NCBI RefSeq assembly: GCF_002116635.1
Contig: NZ_LQPW01000123.1
Coordinates: 1-64,000 of the forward strand
From: Mycobacterium szulgai
Lineage (GTDB): Bacteria > Actinomycetota > Actinomycetes > Mycobacteriales > Mycobacteriaceae
DNA: 64,000 bases
Direction: 5' to 3'
A program made the position numbers and the translations under genes. The notes under the pieces are model-generated. The model had not been told where the DNA came from. It searched no databases and saw only the letters and a program-made list of their open reading frames with translations. This document shows, piece by piece, positions 1-10,900 of this stretch (its first letter is position 1; each line of letters starts with the position of its first letter).

Positions 1-19
1 GCAATCGACAACGCAGCGC

Positions 20-724
20 GTGCGCCGACGGGCGTCCCGCCCGCCCGGCCCGCCCAAAAGCGAGCCCAGCAACGCCGACGACATCGAGTCCGTTATCCCG
101 GCCGAGGCGCCCGCGGATACCAAGGACCCGAAGAAGGAGTCCACGGCCAAAGCCAAGACCAAGCCCGCCAAGCCGCTGACAGCCGTGCGCCCGCCGCCTC
201 GGCGGCCCGCGCACCGCAGGCTGGTCGGCTGGGTCAGTCTGGCCGCGGCGTTGCTGATAGTCGGCGCGCTGGCGGCCGGCGTGACCGCGATGGTCGTGCA
301 GCGCCGCCACGCCGAGGCCGAGCAGGCACGCGAGCAGCGCTTCGTCGACACCGCCACCCAGACGGTGGTCAACATGTTCAGCTACACGCCCAACACCATC
401 GACGAGGCCGTCAACCGCTTCGTCAACGGCACCAGCGGCCCGCTGCGCGGGATGCTCAACGCCAACAACAACGTCGACAACCTCAAGGGCCTGTTCCGTG
501 CCACTAACGCCACCTCGGAGGCCGTCGTCAACGGGGCTGCGCTGGAAGGGATCGACACCGTCAGCGACAATGCGTCGGTGCTGGTATCGGTGCGGGTCAC
601 GGTGGCCGACATCGACGGCGTCAACAAGCCGTCCATGCCCTACCGGCTGCGGGTGATCGTGCACGAGGACGACGCCGGGCACATGAGCGGATACGACCTG
701 AAGTATCCCGACGGGGGTAACTGA
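20..724 (+). CDS. Mce-associated membrane protein (Rv3493c-like)
   Basis: This is a 234 aa bitopic membrane protein. A charged, Ala/Pro/Lys-rich cytoplasmic N-terminus of about 65 residues is followed by one membrane helix (about residues 70-92, rich in Ala, Leu, Val and Gly). The outer domain has the fold typical of Mce-associated proteins (Mam), with the family-like segments TATQTVVNMFSY and GMLNANNNVD. In M. tuberculosis such proteins sit directly downstream of mce4F and are thought to stabilise Mce lipid importers. Length and position match Rv3493c as I recall it. The start used is GTG at position 20, but the frame stays open to the window edge, so the true start may lie upstream. Its stop overlaps the ATG of the next gene by one base, so the two are co-transcribed. 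The mce4 operon is expected just outside the left edge. Confidence 0.85.
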   Translation: MRRRASRPPGPPKSEPSNADDIESVIPAEAPADTKDPKKESTAKAKTKPAKPLTAVRPPPRRPAHRRLVGWVSLAAALLIVGALAAGVTAMVVQRRHAEAEQAREQRFVDTATQTVVNMFSYTPNTIDEAVNRFVNGTSGPLRGMLNANNNVDNLKGLFRATNATSEAVVNGAALEGIDTVSDNASVLVSVRVTVADIDGVNKPSMPYRLRVIVHEDDAGHMSGYDLKYPDGGN

Positions 725-1218
725 TGCGGCGGTTGCTGCGCGGCCTGCTCAGGGTCGCCGGCACCCTGCTGGTCGCGGCCATCGTCGGCTTGGCCGCGGT
801 AGGCGGCTGGCTCTACTGGGACCGGGTGGAGACCCGGGGCGAAGCGGCGGCGCGCGCGGTGCTGCCCCAGCTGGCCGCCAAGGAGATACCTCAGGTCTTC
901 GCCTACGACTACCAGACCGTCGAACGCAGCCTCAACGATGCGTATCCGCTGCTGACACCCGACTATCGCCACGAATTCCAGAAAAGCGCCAACGCGCAGA
1001 TCATTCCGGAGGCCAAGAAGCGCGAAGTGGTGGTTCAGGCGAACGTGGTGGGTGTGGGAGTCATTGCGGCCAAAAGGAATTCGGCATCGGTGATGGTCTA
1101 CATGAATCGCACCGTGACCGACAAGACCCGGCAGCCGCTCTACGACGGCAGCCGGCTGCGGGTGGATTTCAAGCGCATCGACGGTAAGTGGTTGATCGCT
1201 TACATCACACCGATCTAA
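724..1218 (+). CDS. Mce-associated membrane protein (Rv3492c-like)
   Basis: This is a 164 aa protein with a short basic N-terminus, one membrane helix (about residues 10-30) and an outer domain. It contains TDKTRQPLYDGSRLRVDFKRIDGKWLI-type segments common at the C-terminus of Mce-associated proteins (the DFKRxDGKW motif). It is translationally coupled to the preceding gene (TGATG). It matches the second Mce-associated gene at the end of mce4-type operons in length and order (Rv3492c, recalled). Its TAA stop overlaps the TAG stop of the convergent NRPS gene (CTAA at 1215-1218), so there is no intergenic space. The role in Mce4 sterol/lipid import is inferred from the family, not from any catalytic motif. 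Confidence 0.85.
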   Translation: MRRLLRGLLRVAGTLLVAAIVGLAAVGGWLYWDRVETRGEAAARAVLPQLAAKEIPQVFAYDYQTVERSLNDAYPLLTPDYRHEFQKSANAQIIPEAKKREVVVQANVVGVGVIAAKRNSASVMVYMNRTVTDKTRQPLYDGSRLRVDFKRIDGKWLIAYITPI

Positions 1219-4200
1219 GCGGTCTCTAACGTACGTTTGAGTTGCCAGCCGTACTGTTTCAGCGATCTTGCTGTCAACATCTCGTAGTGATTGCAGTCGA
1301 CCGAATGCGCGGTGATGTGGCCGGTGACGTAGCGTCGCCACCTTCGGATACGCCATCGTGAGCGCAAGCGACGCGCAGCCGAGAAGATGACCATGTCGCC
1401 CTTGAACACATCTGGCACGTGTCTGCGCAAAAGTGACAGATTGGCATTCGCGCTGCCAAGCCGGAACTTGCTGGCGCTGAGCGAATCGTCAAGCAGGACA
1501 AGCCGTTCGACCACGCATCCGCGTCGCTGCAGCTCTACGGCCAGCTCATGGGCGACGACGCCGCCGAACGACCACCCCAGCAGCTTGTAAGGCCCTGCGG
1601 GATAAGCGGTTTGGATTCGGTCGGCATAGCTGTGCGCCATACGGCGAATCGATCCGGGTTCAGCTTCGCCATGCTGGGGCATTTGGTCGATACCGATGAT
1701 CGGGCACTCCAAGTAGTCGCTCAACGCCCGATACGACCAGCTCAGGCCCAGGCCGTCATGAACACACAGCAACGGAACTCCGGTGCCCTCTTTGATGACC
1801 TCCACCGGGGCTGGCTCAGCGGCACTGTCATCGGCGTTGAGCCGCTGGCTGAGGTTTCGCACCGACGGCGCGTCGAACAACACACGCACCGCCAGGCATC
1901 GATCAAAGGACTTGTTGATCGCCGCGATCACGCGCATCGCCGACAGCGAATCCCCACCCAGGTCGAAGAACGAGTCATCGACCCCAACCCGCTGCACACC
2001 CAGAACTTGGGCGTAGATCCCGGCCAGGAACTCCTCCACAGCGGTCGCTGGCACGCGGTAGCGAGCCGTGTCCCGATACTCCGGCGCCGGCAGCGCACGC
2101 ATGTCGAGTTTGCCGTTGACCGTCAACGGCAGCCCGCCTAACACCACCACCGCGGCCGGAACCATGTAGGCCGGCAGCCGTTCGGCCAGCGTGGCCCGCA
2201 CTCCGGCCGGGTCAGCGGTCCCGGTGACATAACCCACCAGGCGTTTGTCGCCCGGGCGGTCCTCCCGGACGATCACCACCGCCTGCTGCACACCATCGAG
2301 CCGGGCCAGCGCCGCCTGAATGTCGCCGAGCTCGATGCGATACCCGCGGATCTTGACCTGCTCATCAGCGCGACCGACGTAGTCCAGCTGGCCATCGGTG
2401 CGCCACCGCACGAGATCCCCGCTGCGATACATACGTGCCCCGGCTCCGCCGAACGGGCAAGCCACAAACCGCGACGCGGTCAAGCCCGTGCGGCCGACGT
2501 AGCCGACGCCCACGCCGCGACCGGCCACATACAACTCGCCGACTACCCCCGGCGGCACCGGCCGCAACCAGCCGTCCAGCACGAAGAACGCGGCGCCCGA
2601 CACTGGCGAGCCGATCGGCGGGGCGGCTGACCCTGGTCCGCTCGAAGTCAAAGGCGCACTCATCGATACGAGCACCGTGGTTTCGGTCGGTCCGTAGGCA
2701 TTGATCATCAGCCGGCCCGGAGCCCAGCGGTCCACTATCTCGGCCGGGCACGTCTCGCTTCCGGTCACCAGAGTCACCGACTCCAAACCCTCGGGTGAGA
2801 GCATCCCCACCGCCGACGGCGTCTGGACGAGGACACTGACGCCTTCGTTGATGAGCAAGTCGTGGAAGTCTGCCGGCGAGCCGGCCACCTGCTCGGGCAC
2901 CACCACCAACCGCCCGCCGCCCAGCAGCGCACCAAAGATCTCCCACGCCGATACATCGAAGGCCAACGAGTGCCACTGCGTCCACACGCCCGGCGTCGGC
3001 AGGCCGGTGTCCTGCGCCTCGATCAGCTGGATGATGTTGTTGTGGGTGATGGCCACGCCCTTGGGAGTGCCGGTGGTGCCCGAGGTGTAGATCAGGTAGG
3101 CGATGTTGTCGGCGGGGGGCGCGGGTAATGCGTTGCAGGGCTGGGCATTAAGCGCCGGGGCCGCAAGATCGCCGATATCGACGACGGTCAGATCGCACCC
3201 GGCCAGCCGCGCCCGCAGGCTCGCCGTGCTGATGACCACCATCGGCGCGGCATCGGCCAACATGAACTCGATCCGGGCCGTCGGGTGCGCCGCGTCGATC
3301 GCCAGGTAAGCCGCCCCGGTTTTGAGCACGGCCAGAATCGCTACGACGGCGTGGGCTGAGCGTTCCAGCAGCAACGCTGCGCAGGCGCCCGGACCGACGC
3401 CATGATCAGATAGCAAGTGCGCCAACCGGTTAGCGGTCTCTTCGAGTTCCCGGTAGGTCATCGACAGCTCTCCGGATGTCACCGCCTCCGCGTCCGGGGT
3501 TCGCGCCGCCTGCGCGGCGAACTTGGCCGGAACCGACACCGTCGGCGCCGGGGCCTGCCCCGTCAACACGACGCGGTTGCCGATCTCAGCCAGGCGGGCG
3601 TGCTCGGCCTCGTCGAGCAGGTCGATCGACGAGAACCGCCGTGACGGGTCGGCCGTCATTGTCGACAACACCCGATGCAACCGATCGACGAGCAATGTGA
3701 TGCTGGCCGCGTCGAACACGTCGGTGCGAAATTCCACCTCGCCGTGAATTCCGGCGGGTTCGCCGGCCTCGGTCCACCGTTCAGCCATTGCGAACGCCAG
3801 GTCCATCCGGGCGATGCGAGCGTCGAGCGGCAGTGCCGTGACCTGCAGATCGCCCAACACCGACCCGCCGCTGAGGTCAGTGTCCTGCCGATGCTGCCAG
3901 CCCAACATCACCTGAATCAGTGGGTGATGGGTCAGGCTCCGGGTTGGGTTGAGCCGCTCCACCAGCACCTCGAACGGCAGATCTTGATGGTCGTAGGCGG
4001 CCAGACTGCGCGCCCGGACCTGTTCGAGTAACTCGCCTACCGTGGGATCTCCGACGATCTTCACCCGCAAAACCAGGGTATTGACGAAACACCCGACCAG
4101 CTCATCCAGTGCGGGGTCTTGGCGCCCTGCGATCGGAAAACCAACCGCCACATCGGAACTCGCGCTGATCTTGGCCAGCAAAACCGCCAGGGCCGCCTGC

Positions 4201-4994
4201 ATCACCATGAAGCCGGTCGCGCCGTGCTCACTGGCCACCGCACGCACCCGCTGCTGCAACTCGGCGGGCCAATTCACCACCACCGTCGCGCCTCGCTGAT
4301 CGGCCACCGGTGGATAGGGCCGATCGGTGGGCAGTTGCATGCGCTCAGGCAGCCCGGCCAGGGCCTCTCGCCAGTAGGTCAGCTGCCCGGCGATGCGGCT
4401 GTCGCTGTCGTCGAGATCGCCCAACTGCGCGCGCTGCCACAGCGTGTAGTCGGCATACTGCACCGGCAAAGCCGCTTGGTCGGGGGCCTGCCCGACGCGC
4501 CGGCTGGCATAGGCCACTTCGAGATCTCGCACCAAAGGGGCGATCGACCAGCCGTCTGCGGCGATGTGGTGCACCACCAGTGCTAGCACATGCTCGTCGT
4601 CGGATAGGTGGAAAAGTATTGCCCGCAAGGGGATTTCGTTCGTCAGGTCGAACGGGTTGCCGGCCGCGTCGGCGATGGCCGCAGCAACCCGACGTTCCGG
4701 CCACCCGGTGACATCAATGTGCTGCCAACCGAACTCCGCGCGCTCCGCCGGGACAATTACCTGCTGTGGGATCCCGTCGGGGGCGGCGAACCGTGTGCGC
4801 AGGCTTTCATGGCGGCCCACCACATCGGTCAGCGCGGCGCCCAGCGCGTCGGCGTCCAGCCGCCCGCCTAACTGCAACGCGGCTGCCATGTTGTAGACCG
4901 GTGACGGCCCGTGCAGCTGCTCCAGGAACCACAAGCGCTGCTGAGCGAACGACAACGGCACCACCGCGGGCCGCGGACCGGCCACCAACGGATC
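1215..4994 (-). other. NRPS module 6: C6, A6, T6, compact thioesterase
   Basis: The A6 pocket reads D-V-W-V-V-G-A-V-L-K. A6 is the closest paralogue of A2 (shared SLAFDxSAWEI and LVQTPSAV) and is probably hydrophobic/aliphatic. The TE covers about the last 200 residues, with the nucleophile in GWSFGG, Asp in VLLDDS and His in NHYEML. The lid region between Asp and the following beta strand is only about 29 residues, far shorter than in EntF or SrfA-C, so the release pocket is unusual. Confidence 0.8.
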
Positions 4995-7900
4995 CAGCCC
5001 AGGCCCCGTGCCGAGCCGATGCACCAACTGGGCCACCGTCGGCGAATCGAACAACGCCCGCACCGAAAGATCGGCGTCCAACGACTTGTTGATCGCCGCG
5101 ATAACCCGCATTGCCGACAGCGAATCCCCGCCCAGGTCGAAGAACGACTCCTCCACACTGACGCGCTCCGCGCCGAGCACCCGTGCGTAGATCCCGGCCA
5201 GCACCTCCTGTACCGCGGTCGCCGGCGCTCGGTACTCACCGGCGGCATATTCGGGGGCAGGCAGGGCGCGTTGATCGAGTTTGCCGTTGACTGTCAGCGG
5301 CATCGCCTCCATGCACACCACAGCGGCGGGCACCAGGTAGGCCGGCAGCTGCTCGGCCAGCTGGGTGCGTACCTTGGCCGGGTCTGCCGTCCCCGTGATG
5401 TAGCCGACCAAGCGTTTGTAGCCGGGACGGTCCTCGCGGGCGACGACGACCGCATGCTCGACCCCGTCCAGGCCGGCCAGGGCTTCGCGGACTTCGCCGA
5501 GTTCGATGCGATATCCGCGGATTTTGACCTGGTCGTCGGTGCGCTTCAGATAGTGCAGTTGGCCGTTGGTGTCCCACCAGACCAAGTCGCCGGTGCGGTA
5601 CATGCGGGTGGGTTGTGCTGTCGGGGCGAAGGGGCAGGCCACAAATCGCGATGCGGTTAGTCCCGGGCGCCGCCAGTATCCGCAGCCCACGCCGGCTCCG
5701 GCAATGTACAGTTCGCCGACTACTCCGGTGGGTACGGGGCGTAGCCATTCGTCGAGTACGAACAAGGCCGCGGTCGGTAGCGGAGCGCCGATCGGGGGCG
5801 TGCCCGTGCCCGGCTTCAGCGGTGTGCTCAATGCGACCCACATGGTGGTTTCGGTGGGGCCGTATTGGTTGATCATGACGTGCCGGGGAGTCCAGCGTTC
5901 GACGGCTTCGGCAGGGCACGGTTCGCCGCCGACCAGCAGGGTGATTGGTTCCAGGTCCGGTGGCGAGAGCATGCCTGCCGCGGTGGGTGTTTGGCTCAAG
6001 ACGTTGACCCGTTCGGTGATCAGTAGGTTCTGCAGGTCTTTTGGTGAGGCGGCCACCGATTCGGGCACCACGACAAGTCGCCCACCGCGCAGTAGGGCGC
6101 CGAAGATTTCGTATCCGGAGATGTCGAAGCTGTAGGAGTGCCATTGCGACCAGACCTGGGTGGGTCCGGGGGCCAGGTCCGTGTGGTCGAGTGCGTTGAT
6201 CAGCTGGGTGACGTTGCGGTGCGTGATGGCAACGCCTTTGGGGTTGCCGGTGGTGCCCGAGGTGTAGATGACGTAGGCGATGTTGTCGGCGGCCGGTGTT
6301 GGTAGCGGCGTGTTGGGGTGAGTGTGGATGTGTGGATCTTCGACATCGATGACGAGCAGATCCTGTCGGTTGAGGCGCGGGGCCAGCTCGGTGGTGGTGA
6401 TCGCGGCGATGGGTGCGGCGTCCTCGAGCATGAACTGGATGCGGGCCGCGGGGTGTGCGGGGTCGATAGGCAGGTAGGCGGCTCCGGCTTTTAGTACTGC
6501 CAGCATCGCGGTGACCGCTTGGGTGCAGCGCGAGAACAGTAGCGCTACGTGCGTGCCAGGACCGATGCCGTGGCTGGTGAGTAAGTGCGCCAACCGGTTT
6601 GCGGCCTCGTCGAGTTGCCGGTAGGTCAGGCGGCGGCCTTGGCAGGTCAGTGCCGGCGCGTGGGGTGTGCGGACGACGTGGGCGGCGAACAGCTGCGGGA
6701 TCGACGGTGCCGGCGTGACGGCTGCAAGCGCGGCGCGGTTGCCGACGTGCTCCAGGTGGGTGCGTTCGGCGTCGTCGAGCACGTCTATCGAGGACACCCG
6801 TCGCGTCTGGTCGGCGGCGATCGCTTCGAGCACCCGTTGAAAGCGCTGGATCAGTGTTTCGATGCTGGCCGCGTCGAACACGTCGGTGCGAAATTCGACC
6901 TCGCCGTGGATTCCCGCGGGTTGTTCGGTCTGGGTCCACCTTTCGGCCAGGGAAAACATCAAGTCCATGCGGGCGGTGCGGGTCTCTAGCGTGATCGGTG
7001 TGACCCGGAGATCGCCCAGGGTCAGCCCGGTGGTGGGGCCGGTGTCCTGGCGGGTGAAGTTCTGCCAGGCCAGTACCACCTGGATCAGCGGATGGTGGGT
7101 CAGGCTACGGATGGGGTTGAGCCGGTCCACCAATACTTCGAAGGGGACGTCTTGGTTTTCGTAGGCGGCCAGGCTGCGTTCTCTTACCTGAGTCAGCACC
7201 TCGGCGATAGTGGGATCCCCGGCCAGGCCGACGCGCAGCACCAACGTGTTGACGAAAAATCCGACCAGTTCGTCGAGCGCGGCTTCGCGTCGTCCGGCGA
7301 TCGGAAACCCTACCGCCACATCAGAATTGGCGCTCATTTTGGCTAGCAGCACCGTCAGGGCGGCCTGCACCACCATGAAACTGGTGGTGTTGTGGGTGCG
7401 GGCCGCCGCAAGCACCTGCTGGTGCAACTGTGCCGGCCAGTCGATGGCCACGCTGGCGCCGCGGTAGTCGGCCACCGGCGGATAGGGCCGGTCGGTGGGC
7501 AGGTGCAGGTGTTCGGCCATCCCGGCCAGGGCCTGTTCCCAGTAGCTCAACTGGGCGGCGATGCGGCTGTGGGGGTCGTCGAGATGTCCCAACTGGGCGC
7601 GTTGCCACAGCGTGTAGTCGATATATTGCACCGCCAGCGGCGCCCAGCGCGGGGCGTTCCCGGCGCAGCGGCTGGCGTAGGCCACTCCCAGGTCACGCAC
7701 CAGTGGGGTGATCGACCAGCCGTCGCCGGCGATGTGGTGCACCACTACAACCAGCACGTGCTCGTCGTCGCTAATCCGCAAAAGCTCTGCCCGCAAGGGA
7801 ATTTCGCTGGCCAGGTCGATGCTGACGCCGGCCGCGGCGATGATGGCCTGGTCGAGCCGGTCCTGCCGCCAGCCGCCGGCAGCTACCACCCGCCAACCGA

Positions 7901-10900
7901 AATCCGCTTGCTGTGCCGGGATAACTACTTGCCGGGGGACTCCCTCGGACGCCACGAAGAGTGTGCGCAGGGTTTCATGGCGGTCCACCACATCGCCTAG
8001 TGCGGCACAAAGCGTTTCGGGGTCAAGGAGCCCGCGCAGACGCAACGCCGCAGCCATGTTGTAGATCGGCGACGGCCCCTGCAACTGGTCGATGAACCAC
8101 AACCGGCTCTGTGCGAACGACAACGGCACCACGGCCGGCCGCGGGCCGGCCACCAACGGCGCCAGCCCGGCCGAGCGCTGACCGGTGAGAGGCGTCAACT
8201 GCGCCACCGTGGGCGCCTCGAACACCATGCGCACCGAGAGATGAGTGTCCAACGCGGCATTGATCGCAGCGATCAAACGCATCGCCAGCAGCGAGTGACC
8301 ACCCAGATCGAAAAACGAGTCGTCGATCCCAACCCGGCTCAACCCGAGTACCTCAGCGAACAATGTGGCCAGCACCTGCTCACGCTGATCGCGCGGCGGC
8401 CGGTATGCCACCGCGCTGGTGAACTCCGGAGTTGGCAAAGCCCGTCGATCAAGCTTGCCGTTGACGGTCAACGGGAACGATTCGATCGCCATGATCACCG
8501 CCGGAACCATGTATTCCGGTAACCGGGTGGCGGCAAACTGGCGCACCTCGGCGGCCCGATCGATAGCCGAGGGGTCGTTGGCGTAGCCGGCCGGGCAACC
8601 CAACGCCGTGGTGGATACGTAGAGATCCGACCACGCGGCAAGCTCGTCGGCCGGGCCGGTGCTGCGGGTGTAGATGAGGTCCATCAGCCCAGGCGTCGGC
8701 GACCAGGTCACCGCCACCGCGTAGCCCAGAGACTGCCCGAGCAACTGACATTGGTAGGGCAACTGCGCATCTGGCGCCGATGCGGCCGAGTCAGCCGTGC
8801 GCAACTGCGCCACCGGCACCGTGGCGTCGGCTTGCGCCAAGGCCTGCGCCAGCGCGACTTCGGGCCACAGCCCGCGATGTGGAACTGCGGTCACACGCAG
8901 CCCCGGCGGATGCCCGGACGCCAGATACGCGCCCAACGCGTTGAGGTTTCCGAATCGGTGCCACGGCTGGACCGGTAGATCTATCAGAGAGCGCACATGC
9001 ACCGGTCCTTTGCGCAACACCACGTCGTATCGGTAGCAGCTGAGTTCGTTGACCGACGCCATCTGCTTGAGCCGGACATCGACGGCCGCGACGTCGGCGA
9101 ACTGCTGGGGGAGGGCGGCAAAGAACTCCGGCGCCAGCAACAGTTCCTGCTCGGCGAGGATTTCCCGGCGCACCCGCTCTCGCATCACTGCGGCACCATC
9201 GTGGGCCGCGACGGCGCCGCCGCACAGCACCCCGGTGGTGAACGCCTGCAGCAACGTCAGGTTGCGCACGTCGCCGATGAACAACGACCCGCCCGGCGCC
9301 AGCGCCCGCAGCGCCAACCCCAGCACGTCGAGCAAATACCCTGCGCTCGGGAAGTACTGGACGACCGAGTTGAGCACCACCGCATCGAAATAGCCCGCCG
9401 GCAGTCCGTCGGCCACGTCCGCCGGCTGCGCGTGCAACCGGACCCGGTTTGCCCATGGTTTCGATGCCAGAGCGGCCTGCAATGACTGGATCGTTGTCGC
9501 GGAGATGTCCGTGCCCCAGTACTCGACACAGTTCGGGGCCAGCTGGGCAAGGAGCAGCCCGGTGCCGACGCCGATCTCTAACACCCGCGCCGCGCGCACC
9601 TCCCGGATACGATCCACCGTGGCAGCGCGCCATTCCCGCATCTGCTCGACTGGGATCGGTGCCCCGGTATAGCTGCTGATCCAGCCCCCGAAATCCTCCC
9701 CAAACTGCGCTGGCTCGACCGCCTCGACCGTCGACCCCGAATACACGCCGCCCCATACCCGCTGCCACTGCTCGACCAGCGCCGCCTCCCGCTCCGGCTC
9801 CCTCGCTAGCGTCGCCTGCCTGTCGAGGACGACATAACCCACCAATTGCTTTTCGCTAACGCCCTCGAGCACTCCTGGGACCGGGTGGGCGGTGACCACC
9901 GCCCGCGCGACCCGGGGATGGGCGGCCAGGACCGCCTCGATCTCACCGAGTTCGATGCGATACCCGCGGATCTTGACCTGCTCATCGGCGCGACCGACAT
10001 AGTCCAGCTGGCCATCGGCGCGCCACCGCACCAGGTCCCCGGTGCGATACATGCGCGCCCTGGACCCGGCGAAGGGGCAGGCCACAAATCGCGAAGCGGT
10101 CAACCCGGGCCGCCGCCAGTACCCACACCCCACCCCGGCGCCGGCCGCATACAACTCACCGACCGCACCGGGGGGCACCGGCCGTAACCACTCGTCGAGG
10201 ACGAACAACGCTGCCCCCCGCACCGGCGAACCGATAGGCGGGGCACCTACTCCAGGGGATAGCTGCTCGCTCAGTGCCACCCACATGGTGGTCTCGGTGG
10301 GGCCGTATTCGTTGATCATCACCCGCCCGGGTGCCCACCGTTGCACCAGCTCGGCGGGGCAGGGCTCACCGCCGACCAGCAACGTCACCGAGTCCAACCC
10401 ATGCGGCGCCAATGCCGCTGCTGCAGAAGGGGTTTGGCATAAGACGCTGACTTCTTCACTGACCAGCAGCTCATGGAAGTCAGCGGGCGAGCTGGCCACG
10501 GATTCTGGCACCACCACCAACCGCCCACCATGCAGAAGTGCGCCGAAGATCTCCCAGCCCGAGATGTCGAAGCTGTACGAGTGCCATTGCGACCACACCT
10601 GCCCCGGTCCCGCCAAGGCGGCCCCGTCGAGTGAGTCGATGAGCTGGGTGACGTTGTGGTGGGTGATGGCGACGCCCTTGGGGACCCCGGTGGTGCCCGA
10701 CGTGTAGATGATGTAGGCGATGTCATCGGGGGCCGGTGCGGGTGGCGCGGTGCTTGGTTGAGCCTGGGTTTGGGCGGCATCGATATCGATGACGAGCAGG
10801 TCGTGCCCGCTTAGCCGGCAGGCCAGGCTGCTAGCGGTTATCGCGGCGATCGGTGCGGCGTCATCGAGCATGAAGCCGATCCGGGCTGCAGGGTGTGCTG

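Noticed and set aside
1215..1830. Terminal reductase domain as in glycopeptidolipid-type or Nrp synthetases
   Set aside because: The C-terminus has GWSFGG and a late His, and no NAD(P) Rossmann motif, so it is a thioesterase.
5236..6939. Minus-strand open frame of 567 codons within NRPS module 5
   Set aside because: A shifted-frame shadow of the real NRPS frame on the same strand; His/Arg/Pro-rich with no protein motif.
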